From Ailanthus altissimus (taxonomy: Eukaryota; Streptophyta; Magnoliopsida; Sapindales; Simaroubaceae), in assembly GCA_946807835.1 (NCBI GenBank), contig OX327699.1, forward strand, positions 498,501 through 562,500: a stretch of 64,000 nucleotides of DNA, in the 5' to 3' direction. Under the pieces are notes generated by a model. It searched no databases, was not told the DNA's origin, and worked only from the letters and a program-made list of their open reading frames with translations. Below, piece after piece: positions 48,227 through 59,121 of this stretch (its first letter is position 1; the number at the start of each line of letters is the position of its first letter). The translations under genes and the position numbers were made by a program.

Positions 48227-50870
48227 TTGATATCAAAGCTTAAATGGCTAACACCTCATCTTCTCGCTTAAATTAAATCTATACGCACACATGTCAACAA
48301 TCTTGCAATCGGTTAAAGCAGTTCCTTCAATTTTTTAACTTTAATAAAATTAGATCATAATAAATTCTTACAATGAAAATATCATATCTTAGCTTCAACA
48401 AGAGACAATGATCTTGAAGATCTACTGATTGGAGCTAAACCTTATTTAGATCAAATTATAGCTTAATTAAGAGTAAACTCTAAATTAAACTACAACTCAA
48501 TTAAGAGCAAACTTTAAAGGCTTGTCGATGATCAACTCTAAATGAGTTAGTTTTTTCTCTAAATGAATTAATTGGTATTAAAATATATGATTCACTATAA
48601 AACATCTTTTAAGATTTTGAGAAAATATCTGGGAGTCAGTCGATTGCAAGACATGTACAACTTAGATTTAGTTGCAAACCTTGCAAAAAGGCTCGTTGAG
48701 TGTTAATGAGTACTATATGAAGTTGACAAAAATTGTAAATAATTTGGCCATGGTAGAAAAACTAATGTCAAACCAAGATCTGATCACATACTTGCTTACC
48801 AGATTAGGATGAGAGTATGACTAGTTGTTGTGCTTGTTTCAACAAAATCAAATGAATTGTCCTTGGCTAAAATACATGTTATACTTCTTAAATAAAAAAA
48901 AAGTATTACAGAGTTGACTAACTTAGTTAGAGGAGGTACCATAAGTGCTCTTTGGAATAAAATAGAAGTTCAAATGAGATTTTATTAGTAAGAAAGACTT
49001 TAGATATAGTAAAGGTCCTGGAAATAGAGGTATTCAAAATAATCAGAATATTGTCATTGGCTAGGGTAAAATATAACAAAACAATGTCTTAGAACAAAGA
49101 GAAGTTAAAAATTGTTTATTAAATTTATTTTAAAATTAATCATAGAGCTCTTAAGTGATGGCATCATTTCAATGAAGACTTTGAACCACCAATCTAGGCT
49201 AACAACAATCAACAGGCTAAAGCCTATATTGTTGCACCAGGACCAACATAAGAAGATAATGAGAATCAGGCATGGTACATGGATAGTAGGACAATCAATC
49301 ATGTACCAACAACTATACAACTTGCTTACTAGGTCTAAGTTCATAAGTAAGAAACATATTGTTGTTGTTAATGGTCAAACTTTGAAAATTTTGGCACCTA
49401 GTACTTATGTTTTGCACACATCTAACAACAACCACTTGTTTAAAAAGATGTTTTCATGTGCCTAATATAGCTAAAAATTTGATTAATGTCATAAAATTAA
49501 CCTTAGAAAATAATTAAAAGATAGAATTAATAAAGATGTTTGCGTTGTTAAAGATGCAAAGGGAGAGTCCTCAACTCAAAGGAATTGCTAAATGTGTCTT
49601 ACATCCGTTTCTCAATCAAAAGTCTTTTAGCTTCTCTGTAAATGTTTACAAAAAAATTTTCAAATCCTGAAACTTCAGTTTTAGTTTTGTCTCTATTTGC
49701 TCAATGTAGTATATATAAAACTTGTTTTGAGCTTAAACGCCCAAGGTCTTCTAAAGTTGTTTGTAATATAGATAAGTCTATTGTAATAAATAATTCTATT
49801 TTTAAGTGTGACACATCTTCTTTTAAGTAAAATATTTTAGCTAAGCGTCACATCCTATATCAAATAGAAATTGAGTGGATTTTGAGTATATATAAGCAGG
49901 TAGGAAGCATTACCTAACATGTTAGTCTTTTTGGTCAATGGTAAACATCTGACTCGTAACAAGTGGTTTAGAGTAGACCCGAATTCTCATTCGCATGTGA
50001 ACTCCTAAAATTACCTTAATAGAGATTGTCACATAGGATGTGGATCCCCTAAGAATAATAGGGATGGATAATATGGGCTAAGTATGCCTTGAAAATCTTG
50101 TCTTGAACCCCAACAAAGATTGCTATATGTGTAATAGGTCTCTCATAACCCTGGAGGGGATGGGCAAGGCTAGATTAGCCTTTGAATTTAGGACAGATCG
50201 TGACGAGGGCGTCATGTGATTAGGTAAGGGAGAATTTCACGTCCCACATCGGATAAAAATTGTGTCAATCTTGAGTATATATAAGCAAGTAGACAACATT
50301 ACCTATCTAGCCAATCTTTTGAGTCATGGCAAGTGCTTGGCCCATGACATAAGGTATTGTATAATAGATTTGGACATCCAAATGTAGAGTATTAAGAAAA
50401 ACTATATTAGCTTGCAAAAGTAAAAAAAAATCTTAATTTTAATTCCTATAATGCTTGTTAGTTGGGCAAAAGTTGTTTTCATCATTGTGGTTTTTATGAA
50501 ACTAAAACCACTTCTCCTTTAGAATTTATACATTCAAATACTTTAGAGCCCTACATCAGTGTTGTCAGGGGAGATTTTCAAGTATTATATAAGTTTTGTT
50601 GATGATTATACAAGGTTCACCTGATTGTATCATTGACACTTAAGTTACAAGTGTTATAAGTATTTAAACACTTTCAAAATCATGTTGAAAGGTTGCTTAA
50701 TAGAAATATCAAAGTGTTTTATTTGAATTTTAGATGAGAGTTCATAAGTTTAACAAAGGTTCTTAAGTCACAAGGAATTTTGTATAGATTTTCTTTCCTT
50801 ACCACATCATTAAAATAGGAAAGTGGAGAAAAATCGTAGTCATATAATGATAGCTAGATTAATCAACATA
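48227..50870 (+). mobile_element. Decayed Ty1/copia fragment, split by a TRIM-like element
   Basis: A decayed primer site (TGATATCAAAGCT, 48227) and gag start MANTSSSRLN at 48244 are followed by gag debris. Protease-region sequence (HIVVVNGQTLKILAPSTYVL, about 49350) and the pre-integrase motif (FGHPNVEY, about 50370) come next, then integrase (SGEIFKYYISFVDDYTRFT, about 50570). It stops near 50870. No LTR can be defined on either side. Confidence 0.8.
49848..50353 (+). mobile_element. TRIM-like element inside the copia remnant
   Basis: Two roughly 117-bp direct repeats (49848-49963 and 50236-50353) share TTGAGTATATATAAGCA and the CACATC..AT start typical of small terminal-repeat elements. 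Between them are a decayed primer site (TGGTTTAGAGTAGACC, about 49964) and a purine run (AAGGGAGAATT) before the second repeat. It has no coding capacity. It interrupts the copia pre-integrase region just before FGHPNVEY. No clear target duplication was found. Confidence 0.62.
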
Positions 50871-51775
50871 TTAGTCTATAACTTAAACTATAGTCAAATA
50901 CATGATATTCATACAAATAAACATAATAAACTACACAAGCAAATATAGAATGCAAAAATAGAGAAAGCTAATACATGATGTTATGTAGTTCAACCTTTAA
51001 TCTGACATACATCTATACCACAAAGTAAATTGTGCTTGAAGATTTCACTAACTTGGTCATTTTTCTAAGAACTTTTGATTAAATTTTCAAGTGTTAATCA
51101 AACCCTTATAACCAAATGATCTATTGAGTACCAATTAGACTCTTATAAAGATTCAAATACAAATGAGAAAAACTCTCTCAACGAGTAAATACAACATTTT
51201 CAATACAATATATAATTACCCTTTGGTTAATCGCTCAACTTTCTTGACCTGTAAGACACGGAAAGTCTAGTTATTGGTTACTCAACTTTCTCATCTTGCA
51301 AGTCGAGTAAGTCTAATAATCTGTTAGACTCTGAATGTCTACACACTTGATGATTTAAGTTTCAATTTATTAGACTCTGAATATCTACGCAATTAACAAT
51401 TTCAATTTCTTGCACAGCTTCAATTCTTTGCGTTATTTGGATATTGCCTTTAATTCTTATAATAAATTGTTAAAGAATGAATCAAACATGAACTTTAAAT
51501 TGAGAAAATATGGTGGTCTAGATTGCTAAACTTTCTAAACCAAAGAGTCTAGAAAAGTAATTTTAATTACTATTTATATGAGGTTATTTTAGGGGGAAAA
51601 GGGCATATAATTGCAATAATTTCACAAATGAGCATATAGTTGATTTTTTTCATTTCGTTGTTAGGAGGCATACTGATTATTGAGTGCGATAACAAACGTA
51701 TTGACTTTTAATTTTTGAGGCAAAATGTAAAGCACAAGAGAGAGAAATATCTGGTGCTAGTCTGCAAAGTTCAAA
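50871..51775. other. Intergenic, unassigned
   Basis: AT-rich. The phrase GTTAGACTCTGAATGTCTAC recurs in variant form at about 51325 and 51368, and ACTCAACTTTCTCATCTTG-like words recur near 51235 and 51283, so an old repeat is likely. No gene recognised. Confidence 0.4.
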
Positions 51776-51930
51776 TTGAGAGAAATGAAAATGGTTGTGG
51801 CCACTCCTTTATATCCATCCCGGGATTTAATTGCTAGGAGCCCATTACGCCCTTTTTACTCTGCTTCCCCTCTGGTTGTATCTCTGTCTCTGCTTAAACG
51901 TTCTTTTCTGCCCTATAAATTATTATATAC
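51776..51930 (+). pseudogene. Possible first exon (plastid transit peptide) of the hydrolase pseudogene
   Basis: Encodes MKMVVATPLYPSRDLIARSP and then LRPFYSASPLVVSLSLL, rich in Ser, Arg and Leu and poor in acidic residues, as in plastid transit peptides. It is on the right strand and upstream of the recognised exons. No homology or splice site confirms it; it may be unrelated. Confidence 0.35.
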
Positions 51931-51970
51931 AAATCACCATGGCATTAACATATTTTGTTTCATATAACAT

Positions 51971-53500
51971 GTTCATTCAGCTTTAGCTTTCATATCACAT
52001 TATTTGCATTATCCATCTTTTCTTTTTTATTTGTATTTGGGTTACCTTTTAAAATTTTTTAAAGAATAATGCTACACTTTCTAAATGGTATCATAAATTT
52101 TTTTATTACAAATCAAATAACATGTCAAACAATCATTGAGTGATGAAATGGTGTAAAGAATGATTTTAGAAGTTACACCATTTCATTGCTCAATGATTAC
52201 TTGACACAACAATTTAAGATAAAAAATTTAGAATATCATTTTAAAATTGTAGCACTACTCTTCCATTAAATAAGTGAATTACTTTTGATACTTTTTGCTC
52301 ATTATATCACGTGCACCTATGAAATTTACCTAAATATTTTAAAAGATATTGTACTTGCCTCATTTGAGCTTTTATTATAACTCAAATTAGTCACAAAAAT
52401 TAAGCTGGTGATTGATAGTTGATAATATTTTCTTTAATGGGAAATGGAGCATTGTATTACTTTCTAACAAATCATGTTGATTGAAAGATAATTCTTATTA
52501 TAATGTGGGCAACTGTTTGCTTTAATCCTATATAATGCTATTTGGATAAATTATAATTCAATGCAACATTTATTTGTAATCTGGTTAAAGTTTATTATTT
52601 TTAATGGGGCTTAATTTTGGGCATCAAAACTTTCACTAGAGAGGATGTTAGGTCCTTTGAAATAATGCCATTATGTTTTGCTTAATCAATATTGGTACTT
52701 GTTAGTACATTATACCATTGACAAAGATAAACAATAGATTATTTAGTCAATATTTGTCAGTTTCACCTTGCCACTGCCCTTGATATTCTTAATTAATATT
52801 GTTAAAGTTTATCAATACTACAAGATAAGTGAGTAGTTAGAGTTTCCCTTATTGGTTTGCTTGAATGGGGTGGAGCATAGGATGGGAATTGTATTTGTGT
52901 TTCAAGAAAAAAGCATGGATTTGTGTTTTGGCAGTGTAAATAAGCATGCTTTTAACTTGTTACCAAGTAGTGACAATCCATCTAGCATTACCACTTAAGG
53001 CCTCTATAAAAAAATGATAGCAGTTTTTCACAACAGTGAGACTATCGCCCAATTTAGATTGCCATATCCAAATTGTTCAACAATCTCCCTCACCATCATC
53101 ACTTCCAACTTAAATATTCTATATTGTTACGTCTTGCATTACCATTTACCACCATTAACAACATAGACCCAACTTTAGACTTTACCAACCATGAGTAATT
53201 AGTTGCTTCAATTACTACTTTAATTCTAGCAAATGTTCATGCAACCCAAACATATCCCTTTGATTAGTATTTCCCTAATTTCCTCCACATCTTCTGAATC
53301 TGTTAATTTCGATTTGTTTACTAATGCAAATTTTATTACTCAATGTAATTAAGGAAAAAGGACATCTGAATTCCTAAAGTTTTAGGAAATGAACATGTAG
53401 ACTCTTAGAGTTTTAAAAATCTCGTTTACACCCATATTTAGTAACGATTACGATACCTTTAATGGTGGAAAAAGAAAAAATGAAAATTCACCCACTTTAA
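51971..53500. other. Intergenic or intronic, unassigned
   Basis: AT-rich. A short inverted pair around 52120-52210 (TCAAACAATCATTGAGTGATG and its near complement) suggests a small decayed foldback repeat. No gene recognised. Confidence 0.4.
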
Positions 53501-53504
53501 TAAC

Positions 53505-53695
53505 CTCTGGTCGACTGCTGATCAAGGGTCGATCAACATTGGTCAAGGAGTAGTCAACGGTGGTTAATAGAAGGTCAACTTCAGTCAACAAAGTGTGGTC
53601 AATGATGGTTAAAACCGGTCAACGACTGGTTAATATCAATCAATGCAATCAACATTGGTCAATATTGGTTAACAGACTCCCGGTTAACTTTAATA
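53505..53695 (+). repeat. Degenerate GGTCAA(C/T) short tandem repeats
   Basis: About a dozen variants of TGGTCAACNNTGGTT-like units in 190 bp. They contain many GTCAA cores, the reverse of the TTGAC W-box core. No gene that it would control is evident apart from the pseudogene. Confidence 0.75.
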
Positions 53696-53783
53696 GATTC
53701 CATTATTTGGTAGAGGTTTAAATGAAAATTTTGAAAGTTTAGGAGTCTGTATGTCATTTTTATAAAACCTTAGGGGTTCATAT

Positions 53784-54016
53784 TGTAAGAGTGTGTAGAG
53801 CCCACCCAACACCTTGGGTCCATCGAGGTATCAACTGGCGCGTAGGTTGAGGCTAGCCCGATGGGTACAACCATCGAACCTTAAAGGCCTATAAGGGATG
53901 AGATCCCAGGTTCGACATTGGTTGACGGCGTAGGTAACCTGCGGGGGGTATGAGTGGTGCACCAATTGATACCTTGGTGGACCCAAGGTGTTGGATGAGC
54001 TCCACACACTCTTACA
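53784..54016. mobile_element. Foldback/MITE-like element with long inverted ends
   Basis: 233 bp with terminal inverted repeats of about 58 bp (TGTAAGAGTGTGTAGAGCCC at the left; the right end read in reverse gives TGTAAGAGTGTGTGGAGCTC). It is flanked by CATAT at 53779-53783 and 54017-54021. The interior has GGTTCGAC but no convincing tRNA-like promoter. The open frame on its minus strand (53831-54019) is explained by the repeat. Confidence 0.8.
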
Positions 54017-54480
54017 CATATATCATTTTCTCTATAATAAATATAATTGAATCACAAAGATCTTATTTCATACAAACACACCTTTATTAGCTTAAATTTG
54101 GTTTACTTAGTTGACATGTATAACATTTTCTCAAATTAGTGGAAAAAAACATCTAAAGACAATGTAATAAATAAACAAATTTGTAGTGATTTTAACTTAT
54201 TATAATTCAATGAATCTAAAAGATTATTAGTTTTCTATTTATTTTTATAGAGATTGTATATGGTTTACTATTGAGTTTCATTGATGCAATTTATGTTTCC
54301 TACTAGTATAAAATAAAAGTCTAGTAATTTTAAAAATCCAACTCCATGATGAACAATTTATGGCCAAGTTTATTAAATTGGATGCTTCTTGCTTGATTCT
54401 TCTATAAAGCTATAGTTTTTTATTGTAAATTTTCAAAGATCATTTATAATAAATACAGTTTTCAAAGTATCCTATAACTG

Positions 54481-54697
54481 GTGGAAGTGGAAGATGGCAT
54501 AAATGATAAACATGTGAACTGGTTAATAAATGAGAGCTTTCCAATGAGGATGGTTATAATAGTATCCAAAAGCTTATCTTTTTTAAGGTTGTTAAAAATA
54601 GCAATGCAGTCTGTGTGCTTCTGCTATCTGATTTTTTGGATTTGAAGATTCATCCACCAAAGATTTTGCATATCGCATCACATGCAATGAATACAAA
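54481..54697 (+). pseudogene. Hydrolase pseudogene, N-terminal exon
   Basis: Reads VEVEDGINDKHVNW, then after a frame change NEDGYNSIQKLIFFKVVKNS and NAVCVLLLSDF, then after a one-base loss in a T run GFEDSSTKDFAYRITCNEYK. These match the LLLSDIFGFEDSSTRDFAYR region of plant dienelactone hydrolases. Confidence 0.78.
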
Positions 54698-54930
54698 TAT
54701 GCTGCTTAACCTTGAAGCATTTTATGTATGTATTTGTACATTTTAGTGGTTATAAAACAAGGACAATCCATTTCAAAAAAATAGTTCTTGTCATGCTTAT
54801 TGCAAGTTTTCCCTTGCTGAAAATTTAGTTTGTTCATTTATTGTCAACTTTTCAATTGTTTAAAACACTATTATTAGATCTTAACCAAAATCTAATAGTC
54901 TATCTTGCTTTCTTTGTGGAACAAAAATGC

Positions 54931-55008
54931 AATGTTCTTGTTCTAGACCTATTTCGTAGGGATCTATGGTCAAAGGCCTTGCCAAAGGCTATGTTTAATG
55001 AATGGATG
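54931..55008 (+). pseudogene. Hydrolase pseudogene, middle piece ending at LTR insertion
   Basis: Twenty-six codons, NVLVLDLFRRDLWSKALPKA and MFNEWM, corresponding to the family's NVLVPDLFRGDPW..PKAMFE.W segment. It ends exactly where the truncated LTR R1 begins. Confidence 0.8.
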
Positions 55009-55439
55009 GTAAAACGGTAGAAGTTAGGTGATTCAAAATTATGATTTTGGTAAGAGAAAGTGGCAAAATTAGTCCATTTTTGGGTTTGATTGGTGTAGCC
55101 ATTGATGACCACAATGTCTGCTAGTTGGTGCAACCATTAAAGACTAAAATGACTGCTGGTTGGTGCAACTTTTGAAGACTAAAATTCTGCAATTTTGAGT
55201 ATATAAAGACTGATTCTAATTCTGGAATCAATCTTTAAGCACTCATCTCTCAAGGTTTTCAAATCGTTTTAAGTGATTTTTGTTGCCATGAATTCCTTGC
55301 AATCACTAGTTTAAATAATAAAGAAGTTAGGATTTTGTGATCCACCGTGGACGTAGACATTTATGCTTTGTGTGTGATTGTTTCTTTGTTGTGTGAGTTA
55401 TCTTTGTAATTCTTGTTTACTTATGATTAATTGGTTCCA
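55009..55439 (+). repeat. LTR copy R1 (plus), 5'-truncated
   Basis: Matches R4 (60649-61220) from about its position 130 to the end TTGGTTCCA. Five bases later is a primer site TGGTATCAGAGCC (55445-55457), so this was the 5' LTR of a plus-strand copia. Its first part is missing. Confidence 0.8.
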
Positions 55440-55444
55440 AGAAG

Positions 55445-56012
55445 TGGTATCAGAGCCATGCCTTGAAATTAACCATATGGAGAAAATTCTCAGTGTTGAA
55501 CAAATGTGGTAAGCCCATGTTAACTTGTAATGGAATCCGTGGTTGAGCTCTATTGTATAGGTGGTGTGCTCTGGTGCTCCGTGCTTCACATAAGGCATAT
55601 GTCTCCAACATAATGATGAGGAGTTAACCTAATAGAATGGGTTCACAAGGTAGGAAATGCGGTACCCGAGTGCTTCACATAAGGCGTGCCTCTTCAACGT
55701 AGTGAAAATGAGTAGCAAACTAACAAAAGTGAGGTCTTCCTATATGAAATATGGATGTGATATCGTTTGAAAAGAGGCTCAAACCATGTAAAATGATGTG
55801 GTCCTTTGTTCGATAGGAATGATTATTAATGAAGTAAACAAAATTTCATATTGACAAGAAATAAGGATGATAAATGAGTATATAACGAGTGAATCATATC
55901 TTTATTAGTATGAGACCTTTTAGTAGAGCTTAAAAGCAAAGCTATAAGAGTATAGGCCAAATGGACAATATCATACCAGTATAGAGATATATATGATTCG
56001 TTGTGCCAATAG
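55445..56012 (+). other. Copia primer site and non-coding leader after R1
   Basis: Primer site at 55445-55457 followed by leader-like sequence. The phrase GTGCTTCACATAAGGC occurs at about 55580 and 55672. No gag frame survives before the sequence is cut by R2. Confidence 0.65.
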
Positions 56013-56424
56013 TGTGATTACAAGGAATTCATAACAACAAAAATCACTCAAAATGATTTTGTAAACTAGTAGATATGAGTATTTAAAGACTACACCAAAA
56101 TCAGCCTTTATATACTCAAAATATAGAATTTTAGTCTTCAAAAGTTACACCAACCAGCAGTCATTTTAGTCTTCAATGGTTACACCAATCAACAGACATT
56201 ATAGATATTTTGATTATCAATAGCTGCACCAATCAAACCCAAAAATGGACCAATTTTGCCACTCTCTTACCTAAACCATAATTTTGAATCACTTCTACAA
56301 TTTCTCTTCTTGATTTAAAATCACTTAGAAGCTTTTTTAGATCAATCTACACCAACGCTCATTTTACTTAGCGTTAGCTCCAGATAAGTTTTTACATAAA
56401 CTTAACTCATTTAGGGCTTGTGAC
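56013..56424 (-). repeat. LTR copy R2 (minus), truncated
   Basis: Reverse-complement copy of the same LTR, lacking about 150 bp at its U5 end. It acts as the 3' LTR of a minus-strand internal region at 56425-58545. Confidence 0.78.
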
Positions 56425-58540
56425 TTCGATCTCTAAAGATAGGAATGTATCTTCCCTCGGTAACCTTCTTATTATAATATCCAATATCACTATTGACACT
56501 ATCACAACACCTTGGTAGCCTAATCTTGCCAATACCACCCTTACCATGCACTATCTTTCGACCATTGTCACTTCGGTGAGTTAATCTCCAATGCTACTTC
56601 TTGGTCTGCATGCCCTCAACAACCTATGTTAAGCCAATTATAGCATTCTCATCATGCACATACAGCCCATTGTGCTTCTCATCGTTCATAATCATTATAG
56701 ATCTTTTAACTACATCTAGTATTTCTTTTTCTGCTTCGAACAAACACCCCACTTGATCTAGCACTCTTTTATAAATTGTTAAAAATAAACATCATATGCA
56801 TTTTTTAAACAATTTAAAAAAAAATTAGAGTAAATAGTGAACGCCACAGCATCAGGCTCCTAGTGCTGCGGTGCTGAAGGCTCAAGCCCCAGCACCGCGG
56901 GGCCAGGCACGCAGGGCTATTGCACAGTGCTGTGACGTAGGAGCCTGGAAAGGCCCAGTGGCACAATGCTAAATGTCAAAGCTGCAGTGACTAGATTACC
57001 CTTTGAACCATTCTAATGACGCCACAATCACTCCAATTAATCCAATCAGTACATAAACATGCTATCTGATACAATTTATTAGTGTGCTGCGTAGAAAAAA
57101 GCACACTGCCAATAGTTATTGGTTTAAATCTACCTTAGCTGCATTAGTTAAAAAATTTTACATGGTCCTTAATTCTACAATAGCTCTTATGCAGCCAAAT
57201 ACATAACCAATAACCCAGGTAATAACCCTATGAAGAATTTGAAAGGTTTTTGTTGGTAACCTACAAGGTCTATAAATGTCTCATATAAGTAACGTATAAC
57301 TTTGAATCAACTCAGGGTAATTAAAAACTAGAGAAGTATTAGTTGTACCTGGATATCAAGTTCTTTTTAACATTAGGAACATATCTTACACCAAGTAATT
57401 CCCTAATTTTCTCATTATGCAATCTCATCCTTATACTATCAATCCACATAACTTGACAAGCCATATCATTACTCATTAATATTTTACCATCCTTAATAGA
57501 TCTATAATTGGTAAATAAAAATCTATCAAGACACATATGAAGACTATAGCCAAAATCAAGAATCCACTTATTAGAATACTTCTCATCAGAAGTTACCAAG
57601 GTTTCTACAATTTCATAGTTTTTCTCATAAACTATTGCATAATCTTCACCCATCTTTACCTTTTTCTCTGGACAATCCCTAATCAAGTGCCATTCTTTTT
57701 TACAATGACAACACTTCTTGAAATTTTCTTTTGACTGATTATTCTTCCAATCTTTACACTTAGCCCTTTATTTTGCAGTCAAAACCATCGTACTATTAGG
57801 CTCTAATCTTTTTTCTAATTCTTTTGAGTTCAACGAGGCTTTAACATCAGTCATTGTTAAAGTATCTTTGCCATATATGAGTGTATCCACGCAGTGCTCA
57901 TAAATCGAAGGTAGAGAACATAGCAAGATGATTGTCTTGTCTTCCTCTTTATCTTGATGTCAATCGTCTGAAGATCTATGATAATCTTGTTGAAAATATC
58001 AATATGGTCTTTAATAGAAGTTCCTTAAGCCATAGACAATTGATACAACTTCTTCATAAACAGACGATACGCCAAAGACTTTTTCATGTACAGTTCATCG
58101 AGTTTCTTCCAAAGACCAATTGGAGTCTTCTATCCAGTCACCTCTCTTTGAACTTCATTATTCAACGACAGAACAATGGTGCTATGGGCTTTCTTTTTTA
58201 ATGGTTTCACGATCAGATTTGGAATTAGATGTCATAGGCTTCTTCTCTTTGCTAGTTATTTCTTGAGTTTCCTCATAACTGAATCTAACACTTGACTCAC
58301 TAATAGAGTAATAACATTCACCTTCTATATATTGAAATTATTCTGTCAATTGAACTTCTTAACTTCATACTTGTGAGTTGTCATAGGCGGACAACTTATA
58401 CTTTAACCACTCAAATCGACTCCCACTATTTTACCGTGAACAGTATTGTATACGTGAACAATGACAAATATGTGAACATTTACACACTCATGAATAGAAC
58501 CCCGAGAATGATATATATTAACTTGAAAGCTCTAATATGA
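56425..58540 (-). pseudogene. Internally deleted copia gag-protease region
   Basis: Minus strand, from the primer-like site TCATATTAGAGC (58540-58529): gag debris, a zinc knuckle region (CCHCKKEWHLIRDCPEKK, about 57715-57660), protease (NKWILDFGYSLHMCLDRFLF, where DFGYS replaces DSG.S), NDMACQVM and RYVPNVKKNLIS (57480-57340). Then comes a pre-integrase piece with EKHNGLYV (about 56680). Integrase, RT and RNase H are absent and the sequence runs straight into LTR R2. A short GC-richer stretch lies at about 56840-56990. Confidence 0.8.
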
Positions 58541-58545
58541 CTTGC

Positions 58546-59121
58546 TGGAACTAATTAATCACGAGTAAACAAGAATTGCAAAAATCACTCACACAATAAA
58601 GAAATAATCACACATAACGCACAACAACTTTATGAGGTTCAGTAACAAATGCTTACGTCCACAGTGAATCACGGGATCCTAGTTTCTTTATTATTTAAAC
58701 TAGTGATTACAAGGAATCCATAAGAATAAAAATCACTTAAAAAAGTTTTGTAAACCAAAAGATATGGATGCTTAAAGACTGCACCAGAATCAACCTTTAT
58801 ATACTCAAAAATATAGGATTTTAGGCTTCAAAGGCTACACCAACTAGCCAGTTATTTTGGTCTTCAATGGCTGCACAAACCAGCAGACATTGCAAACATT
58901 TTGATCACCAATAATTGCACTGACCAAACTCAAAAATAGATTAATTCTGTCATTCTCTCTTACCAAAACCATAATTTTAAATCACCTAACTTCTACAATT
59001 CCACTCATTGATTCAAAATCACTCAAAAGCTTCCCTGAATCCATCCACACCACCACTCAATTTATTTAGCATTAACTCCAGTAAGTTTTTGCACATACTT
59101 AACTCATAAGAGCTCATAACT
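58546..59121 (-). repeat. LTR copy R3 (minus), full length
   Basis: About 576 bp; the reverse complement of R4. On its left is a primer-like site, so it is a 5' LTR for the region to the left. On its right is the same pol remnant that flanks R2, so it is also a 3' LTR for the region to the right. Confidence 0.82.

Noticed and set aside
53784..54016. tRNA or SINE origin for the foldback element
   Set aside because: Only a partial B box (GGTTCGA) is seen, with no A box at the right distance and no A-rich tail.
53831..54019. 62-codon minus-strand frame with a protein-like composition
   Set aside because: It lies almost wholly within the foldback element and its inverted ends.
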